From Nitrospira sp. BO4 (lineage in GTDB: Bacteria; Nitrospirota; Nitrospiria; Nitrospirales; Nitrospiraceae): a stretch of DNA of 64,000 nt. Position numbers and translations under genes: made by a program. A model generated the notes under the pieces. The model saw only the letters and a program-made list of their open reading frames with translations. It was not told the origin of the DNA and made no database searches. Positions 35,354 through 44,397 of the stretch are shown one piece after another (the stretch's first letter is position 1; each line of letters opens with the position of its first letter). The DNA lies in NCBI GenBank assembly GCA_030144965.1, contig JAMPUU010000012.1:62001-126000 (forward strand), read 5' to 3'.

Positions 35354-38008
35354 ATGCGTGATCCTAAAAAACTTTGGCGTCTGTTTCTCGCGTCCGTTCC
35401 TCTGCAAGCGCTGGGCATAGGCGTACTGGCCACGCTCCTCTCAACGCTGCTGTGGTCCGCCGCCCCTGCGACCTTTACGGCGCTGGATTATGCCACCTAT
35501 GACACCTGGCTTCGCCACCGCACAACCATCGGTGTGAATCCTTCTTTGGCCGTTGTTGTTCGGGACGCAGCCAGTGAGGAACGCTTCGGCTCGGGCCCGT
35601 GGGACCGCGCCATCCTGGCACAGCTGATTGTCGCGCTACATGAAGCCGGTGCTGCCTCGATCGGCATCGACCATCGGCTGGATCATGCGAGTCCTGCCCA
35701 GCGCGGAGGAGCCGCAAGCGATACGCTCTTGCTGGAAGCTCTTCGCACGGCTTCACCCGTGGTCCTGATGTTTGATACCGACTCATTTCTTCAGTCTGAG
35801 GCTGTAATCGTCGGACACGTGGCAGTCGGGAGCGATCTTGATCACGTCTCCCGTCGCATCCCGCTGTCTATCAGGGTTGGAACTCAAACCGTACCGGCCT
35901 TCGGTTCGATACTGCACGAGGTATTTCGCCGGCAAGCCGCAGCGCCCGCACAGTTGGGTTCCGGCAATCCTGATGCGACGGTGCTGCTCAACATCGTCGG
36001 CGATGGATCACTCGCTGCTCTTCAGCCCATTCAACTGTCATCGGTCTGGGAGACGATCCAACGCCATGATGAGCAGCAACTGGAGACCTGGTTCAAAGAC
36101 AAAGTCGTCGTGTTTCGATCGAGCCCATCAAGCCCGGAAACATGGCTCTTGCCGTCCAACGCTTCGGTCGACGGCATGACCGCCCACCTCCATCACTTGA
36201 ATGCCTTGCTCAACCATGAACAAATCCGCGCTCTCGATTGGTTCGGCAACTTCATCATCACCCTATTGGTGGCGTCGCTTGTCGCGTGGTGCCTCTTGCA
36301 CCACCGCGGAACGATCGGCCTCCTGCTTGCCGGTGCTGTCGTCGTGCTTTATGGCATACTCAGCGTCATCATCTTGAGCACGATATCGCTCGTGACACCG
36401 GTCGCACTCCCGCTGGCGACCTCCCTGTTCGTCTTCATCGGCACGACGGCCTGGGCGAATCTGACGGCAAGCACACGCCTGATCTTGCTCGAGCGAGACA
36501 TGATCCGCGTCGAGCAAGAATCCGCGGCCGTCAGAGAAGCACTTCTTCTCCGCGAGGACCGAGCCGAAGCGCTTCAGGAAGATTTGGAGACGGCCAAGGC
36601 GACAATCGCCTCTTCCGCCGGCCAACAGGAAGCGTTGGCCAGAACGACAGAGGCACTACGACTCCAAATCGCGGAGACCCAAAGCCAGGAGCAGGAGGCT
36701 CGCCGATACCTGCGGGACCTGGAAGGACGGCTCGCCGATCTCCAAGCGGCAAGCACCGTCCCCAATACCATCGGCGATACGGAACTCACGCGGCTTCAAG
36801 CCGAATGCGGCCATTTTGGAATCATCACACAGGATCGCGCTTTGCTTCGCTTGTTTCACGACCTCAAGAAGAGCGCCAAGTCTCCGCTGACCGTCCTGCT
36901 CCTCGGGGAACCGGGAACCGGCAAGGAGCTCTTTGCCCGTGCCGTCCATCGGCTCAGCCTCCGATCAGGGAACACCTTCGTCGCCGTCAACATGGCGGCG
37001 ATCTCTCCGGAGTTGTTTGAAAGTGAACTCTTCGGCCATATGAAGGGGAGTTTCACCGGCGCGACGGCTGATCGCCGCGGCTATTTCGGACTCGCCGACC
37101 ACGGCACGATCTTTTTGGACGAAATCGGCGATCTCCGGATGGATCATCAGAGTAAGCTGCTCCGGGTGCTGCAAGACAAGTCATTCTATCGAGTCGGCGC
37201 CACCTCACCGACCACAGTGGATGTTCGCATCGTGGCCGCGACCAACCGCGACCTACGGAAGGGTGTATCGGAGGGATGGTTTCGCGATGACTTGTACTTC
37301 AGGCTGAACGGGATGGTCTTCCACCTCCCGCCGCTGCGCCAACGTATTGGAGACATTCCGCTTCTCGCCGACACCTTCTTGAGCCAGATCGCTGAACAAC
37401 TCAGGAGGCCGGTCCCGAAGCTGACGAATGAGGCGCTTCGCGCGTTGTCCGAGCATGAATGGCGGGGGAACGTGCGCGAACTCCGCCACTGTTTGGAACA
37501 GGCCGTGACTCTGAGCGACGGCCCGGTCTTGACCAAGGAGTCCCTGAGACTAGGCGACGAGCGTGAGCGGTTGACGGAGCGCGTGAAGCAGATTTTCCCC
37601 GATCCCGCCGGCGATGCTGCGGTCCTGAACTGTCTGAGGGAGCACGGCTTCGACATGCAGGCCACCGCCACCACCCTTGGTTGGGACCGCAGCACCGTCA
37701 CACAACGTTTGAAGGGGCTCTGTTTCCAGGCGCTGGTAGAATCCGAGGGCGACCAGGCGAAAGCCGCGCTGACCATTGCCGGTGATTCGAGCCACCTACG
37801 AACCGCTGAGGTGAAGCTCAGAGACTACTATGGCCATCTGCAGTCCGTGATTGAACCGTTCCTCACCGCTGAAGACGCTCTTGCCGATTGCCGACGCCGT
37901 TTCAAGAATCTTCCCGAACGCCACTTCACAGCCGTGGAGGCGCTGGTGCGACGATATTTTCTTAACGCAAAAGCCTCTTCCCTTTGCACGACTAACGAAC
38001 GCTCCTGA
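35354..38008 (+). CDS. Membrane-bound CHASE2 sensor fused to a sigma-54 AAA+ activator
   Basis: 884 residues. An N-terminal membrane helix (about 17-38) and a periplasmic CHASE2 domain (about 45-290, LDYATYDTWLRHRT, ASIGIDHRLDHA) come first. About three helices follow (about 297-375), then a long coiled coil (about 375-470). The AAA+ domain has Walker A LLGEPGTGKE (~515), the sigma-54 contact loop as GSFTGA (~565, Ser in place of Ala), Walker B TIFLDEIGDL and the arginine finger region FRDDLYFRLNG. The C-terminus has an unusual HTH (FDMQATATTLGWDRSTVTQR) and about 90 more residues. Unlike NtrC-type regulators, the output is anchored at the membrane. It starts 5 bases after the TPR gene. Confidence 0.9.
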   Translation: MRDPKKLWRLFLASVPLQALGIGVLATLLSTLLWSAAPATFTALDYATYDTWLRHRTTIGVNPSLAVVVRDAASEERFGSGPWDRAILAQLIVALHEAGAASIGIDHRLDHASPAQRGGAASDTLLLEALRTASPVVLMFDTDSFLQSEAVIVGHVAVGSDLDHVSRRIPLSIRVGTQTVPAFGSILHEVFRRQAAAPAQLGSGNPDATVLLNIVGDGSLAALQPIQLSSVWETIQRHDEQQLETWFKDKVVVFRSSPSSPETWLLPSNASVDGMTAHLHHLNALLNHEQIRALDWFGNFIITLLVASLVAWCLLHHRGTIGLLLAGAVVVLYGILSVIILSTISLVTPVALPLATSLFVFIGTTAWANLTASTRLILLERDMIRVEQESAAVREALLLREDRAEALQEDLETAKATIASSAGQQEALARTTEALRLQIAETQSQEQEARRYLRDLEGRLADLQAASTVPNTIGDTELTRLQAECGHFGIITQDRALLRLFHDLKKSAKSPLTVLLLGEPGTGKELFARAVHRLSLRSGNTFVAVNMAAISPELFESELFGHMKGSFTGATADRRGYFGLADHGTIFLDEIGDLRMDHQSKLLRVLQDKSFYRVGATSPTTVDVRIVAATNRDLRKGVSEGWFRDDLYFRLNGMVFHLPPLRQRIGDIPLLADTFLSQIAEQLRRPVPKLTNEALRALSEHEWRGNVRELRHCLEQAVTLSDGPVLTKESLRLGDERERLTERVKQIFPDPAGDAAVLNCLREHGFDMQATATTLGWDRSTVTQRLKGLCFQALVESEGDQAKAALTIAGDSSHLRTAEVKLRDYYGHLQSVIEPFLTAEDALADCRRRFKNLPERHFTAVEALVRRYFLNAKASSLCTTNERS

Positions 38009-38077
38009 CAATCGCGAATGACCAGCTATTTGAGTGGGAAGCGGAACGGGAGCTCGGATGGTTCTTGGCTACCCCTG

Positions 38078-39022
38078 CTACCGCCAGCTTTGAGGCACGA
38101 AATGTTGGTTGGCATAACGATCGAGCTTATCCAGAAGTTTATCAACTTCCATGACTTGGTTACTGGCGAACTTAGCAGGTCCATATTGTGCTTGCCACTG
38201 CTGTTCGTGAGGCACAGCACGCCTCCATGCTGCTCGTAAAGCATGCAGCTCTTTGTAACGCTCCCGCCACCATCGTTCAGGACGTCCGCCCGGCCAGTTC
38301 GGGTTGGGCTCGATTTCTTCGAAGATCACGACGTGCTTGACCGAATCAATCTTGAATGAGTACTTGGACATGAAATCCATGCCAACGAGCCCTTCAAAGG
38401 CAGGCGATACTGAGCGAGTGACGGTCGCAGGAATGAAGATATCGCTGGCTTCCCCGATCTGAACCTTATCAATGAATGTCCGGATAGCAGTAACCGAACC
38501 GCCGATACCACCGGCTTGCACTTCCACCTTTCCTTCGTCGCCACTAAATAGACCGAGCTGGTTGGCCAGCTTGGGAGAGATCACGAGGCCCGGGGCGCCT
38601 GTATCGAGAGCCATGGGCACCGTCACGGAATCGTTAAACTTGACGGACACGATCACCCGTTGAGCTGTGCCCTCATAAGCTTCGAATGGAACTTCATAAC
38701 TATTGAGCTTCGGCTTGTCTTTGAACGGCTCAGATGCCGGCTCCACAGCGCGGATCTCTTGAGCCTTGGTGAGGTTTCGGCCGGAACGAGACTCTTTCGG
38801 TACTTCTTCCTCCTTGAGCTTCTCCAACTTGATATGGCCACGATACCGTGGTGGCACGTTCGCCAAAGAATCAGAAAAATGGAGAACACCATTCTCGTCT
38901 GTCCATCGAACCAGATCTCCGGCTGAGACCGGGGGCAACGAGCCGGCAACGAGGACACCGATGAACGGCAGCACACAAAGCGTGATATGCCAGTTATGCA
39001 TGCCGGACAGTCTAACAAACAC
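38078..39022 (-). CDS. Exported retropepsin-like aspartic protease with DUF4124
   Basis: 314 residues. A signal segment (NWHITLCVLPFIGVLVAGSL) is followed by a DUF4124 domain (GDLVRWTDENGVLHFSDSLA) and a single retroviral-type aspartic protease domain (about residues 120-225), with the catalytic triplet in MALDTGAPGLVIS and the flap/second half in EGLVGMDFMSKYSFKID. The C-terminal ~80 residues are rich in Trp and Arg. Such proteins would work as dimers in the periplasm. It is convergent with the CHASE2 gene. ATG at residue 8 is an alternative start. Confidence 0.82.
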   Translation of the reverse strand: MFVRLSGMHNWHITLCVLPFIGVLVAGSLPPVSAGDLVRWTDENGVLHFSDSLANVPPRYRGHIKLEKLKEEEVPKESRSGRNLTKAQEIRAVEPASEPFKDKPKLNSYEVPFEAYEGTAQRVIVSVKFNDSVTVPMALDTGAPGLVISPKLANQLGLFSGDEGKVEVQAGGIGGSVTAIRTFIDKVQIGEASDIFIPATVTRSVSPAFEGLVGMDFMSKYSFKIDSVKHVVIFEEIEPNPNWPGGRPERWWRERYKELHALRAAWRRAVPHEQQWQAQYGPAKFASNQVMEVDKLLDKLDRYANQHFVPQSWR

Positions 39023-39125
39023 TGGACATATAACTAAGCAAAAACACAGAAACCGCGAGCAACTTCACTGACAAGAGTTTCGATTCGCACGTCTTTCCAT
39101 CAACGCACAATCCGGTGGGTGAGCA

Positions 39126-39587
39126 CTAGAGAGATTTGCAGGCATGGGATCTGACACGAAGCACGGCCTCTTGCTGGAAACGCATCTTGTAGGACGCGAC
39201 AATCTCCTGAACGGCCTTGTTCGGCATGGCCTCGTCCGAATGGACGAGGCTCAGGACGTAGGACGGCTCCCGGATGACTTCGCCTGAAGCCGCTCGCCAT
39301 TGGCCGGCGGCTTGCCACGCTGAAAGCCCTTCCGGAAACCGTGGAGTCACTGTATCGCTCAGAAATTTCGCCCAATCTTCCGGAGTGACGTGCCCGGAGG
39401 GCGTTTCGGTTCCGAAGTACAACAACTCTTGGACTGCAAGCTGCCCATCACCACAGGGAGTGACATTCATGGTGGCGCAGCCCACGGCCGAGACGAGAAG
39501 CAGCAGAGAACCCAACACACTCCGAAGCACGCTGCGAGGAGCTATCTGTGCCGCGACGTGTCTGGGAACAATGGAATCTATCCGCAT
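39126..39587 (-). CDS. DUF3574 lipoprotein
   Basis: About 153 residues from the ATG at 39587, which has GGAGGT nine bases upstream; the frame opens 30 codons earlier. The hydrophobic segment VLRSVLGSLLLLVSAVGC ends in a lipobox Cys. The DUF3574 core follows: ELLYFGTETPSGHVTPEDW, TVTPRFPEGLSAWQAAGQWR and EPSYVLSLVHSD. Function is unknown; the domain is small and found in many Gram-negative bacteria. Confidence 0.85.
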   Translation of the reverse strand: MRIDSIVPRHVAAQIAPRSVLRSVLGSLLLLVSAVGCATMNVTPCGDGQLAVQELLYFGTETPSGHVTPEDWAKFLSDTVTPRFPEGLSAWQAAGQWRAASGEVIREPSYVLSLVHSDEAMPNKAVQEIVASYKMRFQQEAVLRVRSHACKSL

Positions 39588-39728
39588 GAAAATTGGACCT
39601 CCGTGATGTCCGATGAATGGGCACATGAAGCAACGACAGAGTCCACTGCACCCTCTCACGTTTGAAGGCCCGACCATAAAGAAATGCGGCCAGGCTCACT
39701 ATTCATTTTCTCCAGACCATGACCCGCT

Positions 39729-40754
39729 CTATCGCGAAACACGGACTGGGAACCGCCTGGCCGGCCACTCGCTTCCATCGACAAACACCAGTTTGACCTC
39801 AACATAGGCGGAGGACATCGGAATTTCGACATAGGTCTCATCATCCTCCCCTATTCCTGGAGCGCCTGGGCCGGACCAGTCCGGTGTAAATCGAACACGT
39901 TGAGACAAGGATTGATCGTCGACAGAATAGTGAATGTATTTCAGACCATTCTTATAGGACACCAGGTGGGTAAAGTAGAGGAGCATCCTCTTCTCCGAAT
40001 ACTCCCTGAACGATACCCATGCGCTTTCGGTTGCTTCCAAGTCTGCCTTGGTCTCGGCTGCAATATACTGAACAGCATCGACAACCAGTGTATAGGGGCC
40101 ATAGCTGCCCCCCGTGGACGTTGTGTACTTCACAAACAGAGTCCGCGTGCCGGTAAAGAGCGGAACTTCTAGGTACCATTTCGGTTGAGGAAGCCCGGTC
40201 CTTCGGTCACGCACTTGAGAGAATCCGGTGCTCCTGAATACATTCTCCTCCGCAAACCGATAGAAAATTTCCGTGACCGGCTCATGAGTCAGGATTTCGA
40301 GAGTCCACATCCAGCCCGAATTGGTGAGGCTGCTGATGATCTTGATGGGCTCAGCAACGAGGAGACGAAGGCGGCTGACTGCGACGACTACGTCGGCCAC
40401 GAGATCGCCTTGCGGTCGCAGGACCGTAACCGCATTGAGGGAGGGAGGGAGCAAATCGGGGTCGAGATCTGAGGTCATCACCGGGAGAATTCGACCGGAT
40501 GGATTAACCCACTTCTGTTGAGCGATCCCTAATTCTGTGAGCGCATAACTGCCCGATGACACAGCGTCACGGCTGACGAGAAAGATAAACAGCTGACACT
40601 CGTCGATCGCGCTTCGGATGCGTGCATGATAGCCTTCCCCGGAAGGGAGGGAAGTCCGGTCAAAAAACACCGAATCACCCTCATTCCGCAGGCCATAAGC
40701 GATCCGCTCGGCGAGTTCACGATCGGATGACGAATAGGACAGAAATATGTTCAT
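39729..40754 (-). CDS. TIR-domain protein with a beta-rich C-terminal part
   Basis: 341 residues. The N-terminal TIR domain (1-~125) begins MNIFLSYSSSDRELAERIAY, has the BB-loop region FFDRTSLPSGEGY and a Glu at 74 (SGSYALTELGIAQQ) in the place of the catalytic Glu of NAD-consuming TIR enzymes. The remaining ~215 residues have no recognised domain: they are beta-rich, with many aromatic residues (FHxWYLEVPLFTGTRTLFV-like strands), perhaps a carbohydrate- or ligand-binding unit. There is no signal peptide, so it acts in the cytoplasm. It could be a signalling or phage-defence effector. No Thoeris or CBASS partner is adjacent. Confidence 0.85.
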   Translation of the reverse strand: MNIFLSYSSSDRELAERIAYGLRNEGDSVFFDRTSLPSGEGYHARIRSAIDECQLFIFLVSRDAVSSGSYALTELGIAQQKWVNPSGRILPVMTSDLDPDLLPPSLNAVTVLRPQGDLVADVVVAVSRLRLLVAEPIKIISSLTNSGWMWTLEILTHEPVTEIFYRFAEENVFRSTGFSQVRDRRTGLPQPKWYLEVPLFTGTRTLFVKYTTSTGGSYGPYTLVVDAVQYIAAETKADLEATESAWVSFREYSEKRMLLYFTHLVSYKNGLKYIHYSVDDQSLSQRVRFTPDWSGPGAPGIGEDDETYVEIPMSSAYVEVKLVFVDGSEWPARRFPVRVSR

Positions 40755-40999
40755 GGGTGCTCAGTGTAATGCGTCTTGACACATGAGCGAAAGCCAAGCG
40801 TCCCACCCAATTCGAATTCACCCGCGACAGCGCACTCAATAAACGAACATAAAACAGGCGAGAAGTAGTGCTGCTATCCATCGGTGTCGAGAGCAACACA
40901 ATCGCCCAAAAGAGATACGGCGTTGATCCCTGCGTTGTCGTGGGGTATAGAACCAAGCTCAAGGATGCCTGATCTCTTGGATCTTTACCCTCTGTGAAG

Positions 41000-41275
41000 T
41001 CAGGAACAACCTTGTGAAGCTAGGGCTCGCTCGGCTTGTGCGATCGCCTCCCGTAATGTCTTCAGCGCTTTCTCGGTTTTCCTCGCTTTCGGCAGACTAT
41101 TCACGAACCGAGAAGCCGCTTCCGTCAAGGTTTGCAACGTCTCTCTCGTATCATCCGGCTTGTTCAATTCCCCCGATGCCGACGCGCGCGCCATGGCCAG
41201 CCGTCGGCGTGGGCCCACGTATGGTTCGGGAGCAATCGGATTATCTTTTTCGAGTTCCGGCCGTCTGAATATCAT
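41000..41275 (-). CDS. Small hypothetical helical protein
   Basis: 91 residues from the ATG at 41275, which has a GGAGG eight bases upstream (MIFRRPELEKDNPIAPEPYV). No known domain. The C-terminal half is helical and charged (LTEAASRFVNSLPKARKTEK, LKTLREAIAQAERALASQGC) and may form a coiled coil. It is preceded by an untranslated stretch and followed by the region upstream of the TIR gene. I see no link to a neighbour. Confidence 0.55.
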   Translation of the reverse strand: MIFRRPELEKDNPIAPEPYVGPRRRLAMARASASGELNKPDDTRETLQTLTEAASRFVNSLPKARKTEKALKTLREAIAQAERALASQGCS

Positions 41276-41708
41276 GTGCTTCCTCCATGAAAGCAGGCAC
41301 CGTACCATAGCTCGCGGACAGTTTACATCGTTCCTCCTATGTCCCAGCCTCTCGAATCAAGACCCCATATTAGGGATTCCACAAGAAAGCCTCACAACAA
41401 CGTGTGACATCTCTGCTGCGCTTCAGACGGCCCCTGCAAATCCCCCTGCCATCCCCCTGACCAAGCTGCATTGGAATGAATGGACGTGTCCCCTTGGGAT
41501 GGTCCTGACCGGAGCCGCTATCGGACACATCCCGGATGGCAAAGGGAAGGACACGCGACCGGTCTACATACTGGCGGAATGTCGACGATTACTCCATAAC
41601 CCGTAGACGCTGAATCCGCGACCTCGTTGCCCAAATCAATGCGGAGACTCGCCGGCAGGATGCCGTGCGGGTCTCCGGCTCAACCTAGTTCGCTGCTAGC
41701 CTAGCCGT
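41276..41708. other. Intergenic stretch without a recognised gene
   Basis: About 430 bases between the small helical protein and an exported hypothetical. A plus-strand frame crosses it (up to 41606) but its first half is antisense to the 41000-41275 gene, and its product resembles nothing I know. It may hold a decayed gene. Confidence 0.4.
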
Positions 41709-42572
41709 TTACGGCTCGACTTGACGAAGGTTCGGCGCGCGCAAGGACCGCAAGCCGGCCGCGATGGCTTCGAGTTCAGAGCGGGCGCCGCTCCGGCGCA
41801 TCGCCTCATCGAGTGTCGAGCGGAGATCGGTTCGGACGTCAGGCAAGCGCGTGACACGGAACGTGAAACTGTAGTCCGGACCGTATGTCACGTCGCACAC
41901 ACTCTCGCCGCCGCTGCAAGGATTCAGTACGACGGTCTCGATATATTCATCGCCGACGTTGCGCAGGACCGCTTCAAGTTGCTGTACGGACAGATCAACC
42001 TGGGCGCTGCCGATGAAGTCATCACCATAGCCATCGTCCGCGCAATGCGGCCCACCATGCATGGAGGGCCCTCCCGTCAGGCATTTCTTAGGGAATCCGA
42101 ACATACTAAAGTCCTTCTCCCACATCTCGACCCGAAACTCCAGCGGGGCGGGCTCGCCGGTATCGTTGCATACCGAGGTCTTCCCAAGCACCACGATTCC
42201 GGCACGAACAGAAATGACGCAACTCCTAGCCGGCTCAAGCTTATGCGTTTCACCCGAATCGACACTGCCGATCTCATCGGAGACGGTCCAGCCTTTGGCA
42301 TCGTCGGTACGGATCATGACCTCGTCCGAGCCCAGCCAGTCGATACCGCTCTCGTCCCGTGCCTTGAAGCCTAGCGCCTCTACCTTATAGCGCCGCTCGA
42401 CCCACTCGATCGTGTCCCAGGCAATGTTACTCGACACTTGCTCCGAGGACGGGCCATCCGAACCGGCCGGCTGCGGGCTTGCCTGGGGCTCGTGCGCAGA
42501 CACGACTGCAGAGCCCCAACACCAGATCGCCAAACTGAAACAACAGGCCATGAAACGCATAGTGAATGTCAT
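41709..42572 (-). CDS. Exported hypothetical protein
   Basis: 287 residues from the ATG at 42572, preceded by AAGGAGA. Signal peptide MTFTMRFMACCFSLAIWCWG, cleavage near VVSAHE. The mature part is acidic and has several cysteines that could form disulfides (ARSCVISV, TSVCNDTG, KKCLTGG, PHCADDGYG, NPCSGGESVCDV). The middle resembles no family I can name. It probably lives in the periplasm or outside the cell. The frame opens 42 codons further upstream; the chosen start is better supported. Confidence 0.65.
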   Translation of the reverse strand: MTFTMRFMACCFSLAIWCWGSAVVSAHEPQASPQPAGSDGPSSEQVSSNIAWDTIEWVERRYKVEALGFKARDESGIDWLGSDEVMIRTDDAKGWTVSDEIGSVDSGETHKLEPARSCVISVRAGIVVLGKTSVCNDTGEPAPLEFRVEMWEKDFSMFGFPKKCLTGGPSMHGGPHCADDGYGDDFIGSAQVDLSVQQLEAVLRNVGDEYIETVVLNPCSGGESVCDVTYGPDYSFTFRVTRLPDVRTDLRSTLDEAMRRSGARSELEAIAAGLRSLRAPNLRQVEP

Positions 42573-42846
42573 CGCCAATCTCCTTTTGTCGGAAACGACT
42601 ATTGAGAGAGCTGCATGCTCCGGTTCTCCGTGCTCGATAGCCAAATCTCTCCGCCGGTTTGCGAGGGCAATTTCCCATCCCTGCTGGAAGGGGGGCAAGT
42701 CTACCGAAAAGCTCCTGACGACTCCAGTATGGAGGGTTGAGGAAAGCTAGGAATGCTTATAGAAAGAGAGGACTCGATACGTCCGCATGAACAATCGATC
42801 ACCGATTCTCATGCAGTTCACACCGAATGGCGTCCTGACATTCATC

Positions 42847-43518
42847 TCATCGGCCGCCTGGCCTATCATCCTCTGGTTCTCGGACCCGCTTCCTCCCTAA
42901 TGGGAAAAAGCCCGGTGTGACCGCCGCATACTTCTCATAGGCTTCGGCGAATACCTCGCGGGCCTCCGCCTCTTCTGTATACGCAAGATGGACGTACAAT
43001 CCCGCAAGCACAGGGAACATGAACAATGTCGGTAATGTCGGCCACTGAAGCAGGAAGCCGAGCATGATCATGATGAATGCCGTGTACTGAGGATGTCTCA
43101 TCCAGGCATAGGGCCCGGTCACAGCCAGGGTCCGGGCTCGTTGCGCCCAATACAAGATGCGCCATGAAACCGCCAGCAGGATCAGTCCCACAAAGACCAG
43201 CACTTCGCTGAAAATGTGCAACGGATCGGAATGTGCAGGACCTTCTCTACTGAGCAGCGTGTGCCAGAAATGGCCGGTATCGTGAGCAAACGGATCGACC
43301 TCGGGATAGTGGTTCGCAAGCCATCCTGAGAGGAGATACATGCTCAGGGGAAATCCATACATCTCTGCAAACAGGGCCACGATAAATGCGGAGAAGGCGC
43401 CGAGCGATCGCCAATCGCGCCCTGTCCGCGGGCGCGTGAAACTGAGCGCGAAAAGAATAAAGAAGACGGAGTTGACGAGAACCAGCCACCACACGCCATA
43501 GGCTGCATTGCTGTCCAT
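42847..43518 (-). CDS. Multi-pass isoprenylcysteine methyltransferase-like membrane protein
   Basis: 223 residues with about five hydrophobic segments. The C-terminal half carries the ICMT/phospholipid methyltransferase signature: LAVTGPYAWMRHPQYTAFI (RHPxY) followed by hydrophobic helices and TEEAEAREVFAEAYEKYAAV (two Glu and Tyr) ahead of PGFFPLG. This places it in the SAM-dependent isoprenylcysteine/phosphatidylethanolamine methyltransferase superfamily; the substrate in bacteria is unknown. No neighbours on the same transcript. Confidence 0.85.
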   Translation of the reverse strand: MDSNAAYGVWWLVLVNSVFFILFALSFTRPRTGRDWRSLGAFSAFIVALFAEMYGFPLSMYLLSGWLANHYPEVDPFAHDTGHFWHTLLSREGPAHSDPLHIFSEVLVFVGLILLAVSWRILYWAQRARTLAVTGPYAWMRHPQYTAFIMIMLGFLLQWPTLPTLFMFPVLAGLYVHLAYTEEAEAREVFAEAYEKYAAVTPGFFPLGRKRVREPEDDRPGGR

Positions 43519-43676
43519 ACAAATGGCCTCTGATAATGCGTTGTAGGCTCAGAACTGCTCCACGTCCTCCACACGATACCAAACCACCAACATACTATCC
43601 GAATAGTCAGTCGGTCGTGGTCGATCGTCTCCTCACTATCCGAGCATATCCAGACGAGAAGGGGCTCCCAGCTCGC

Positions 43677-43705
43677 TTGCCCACCCTTGCCGGAGGGAGT
43701 ATAGT
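43677..43705 (+). promoter_or_regulatory. Putative promoter placed for a leaderless transcript
   Basis: TTGCCC (43677-43682), a 17-base spacer and TATAGT (43700-43705). The ATG of the next gene is at 43713, seven bases after the -10 box. The -10 box is identical to that at 15745, and the spacing to the ATG is nearly the same. Confidence 0.45.
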
Positions 43706-43712
43706 TATTCGT

Positions 43713-44006
43713 ATGAGTGGAATTGGCTTAAAACGATTCTCCATTTCACCCCGGGGGACCAACTTGGCACTTTGGGTCCTCTTCGCGTGTCTCTGCGTAT
43801 TGGCGCAAATGATGGGAACGCCGGTCACGCTGATCGGACTGCTCGCGTCGGATATCTCCGTGGAATCTGTCTCTGAAGACTTTTCAATTCCTCCGATCAC
43901 GCCTGAGTTGGGACCTGCAAGCCGTCCCCGTCTACACGAGAAGAGCGAACCCATGCTGCACCTTCCGATCTTCGTGACCTCGGTCTTTCATCCTCCTCAA
44001 GCATAA
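43713..44006 (+). CDS. Small membrane-anchored hypothetical protein
   Basis: 97 residues from the ATG at 43713 (MSGIGLKRFSISPRGTNLAL). One hydrophobic segment (about residues 17-45, LALWVLFACLCVLAQMMGTP) follows a basic N-terminus, so it may be an anchored or exported small protein. The rest is Pro- and Ser-rich. No family recognised. The open frame begins 59 codons earlier; the promoter position argues for the short form. Confidence 0.4.
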   Translation: MSGIGLKRFSISPRGTNLALWVLFACLCVLAQMMGTPVTLIGLLASDISVESVSEDFSIPPITPELGPASRPRLHEKSEPMLHLPIFVTSVFHPPQA

Positions 44007-44175
44007 TCCTTCTTCTCATCACATCAGCGCGAATATTGGTGCTCCGATAGGCGAGCCGTGAAAGCGTCGGGCTTGGTATTCCGACCAAGCGACCTAATGA
44101 GGCTCACTGCGGACAACCGATGCGCTGAATGAGCTGAAAAGCATCAAATCGACCCAGCCAAGGAGGTGAATGGAT

Positions 44176-44265
44176 ATGCCTGGCATGAACGATGCGCTTT
44201 CGTACTTCTTTTTGGGCATCTTTGTTTTCGCGGTCATTGTGTTTGCCATGATGACGGCGGGCTAA
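44176..44265 (+). CDS. 29-residue single-helix membrane protein
   Basis: Too short for normal ORF calling. The ATG at 44176 has AAGGAGGTG nine bases before it, one of the best ribosome-binding sites in the window. The peptide begins MPGMNDALSYFFLGIFVFAV and ends MMTAG, a single hydrophobic helix. An in-frame ATG at 44170 is too close to the ribosome-binding site. A second small protein at 60632 has the same ribosome-binding site and a very similar helix (FLGIVVFALMMGG). A strong hairpin follows 14 bases after the stop. Such peptides are often small subunits of membrane enzymes; function here is unknown. Confidence 0.65.
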   Translation: MPGMNDALSYFFLGIFVFAVIVFAMMTAG

Positions 44266-44278
44266 AATCGGCGACTGA

Positions 44279-44333
44279 CTCCCTCCGAGCATCATGCTCC
44301 TCCCAACGAGGAGCATGATGAAGTCGGAGGGAG
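44279..44333 (+). terminator. Long hairpin after the 29-residue membrane protein gene
   Basis: Inverted repeat with arms CTCCCTCCGA + CATCATGCTCCTC and GAGGAGCATGATG + TCGGAGGGAG, with a 5-base loop and a small internal bulge. It lies just after the stop at 44265. No T-run follows, so it may be a stabilising 3' end, a rho-dependent stop or a processing hairpin rather than a simple terminator. Confidence 0.55.
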
Positions 44334-44397
44334 GCAGCATGACAGAAATGTCGGTACGAAGGGCTGTGCCGCGGCCTTCTTTTAGGTTTGTGCCGGA

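Noticed and set aside
40717-40962. 81-codon minus-strand frame upstream of the TIR gene
   Set aside because: Overlaps the TIR start, no ribosome-binding site and no recognisable features.
41160-41606. 148-codon plus-strand frame
   Set aside because: First half is antisense to the better-supported gene at 41000-41275, which has a ribosome-binding site. The second half could be a decayed gene but cannot be supported.
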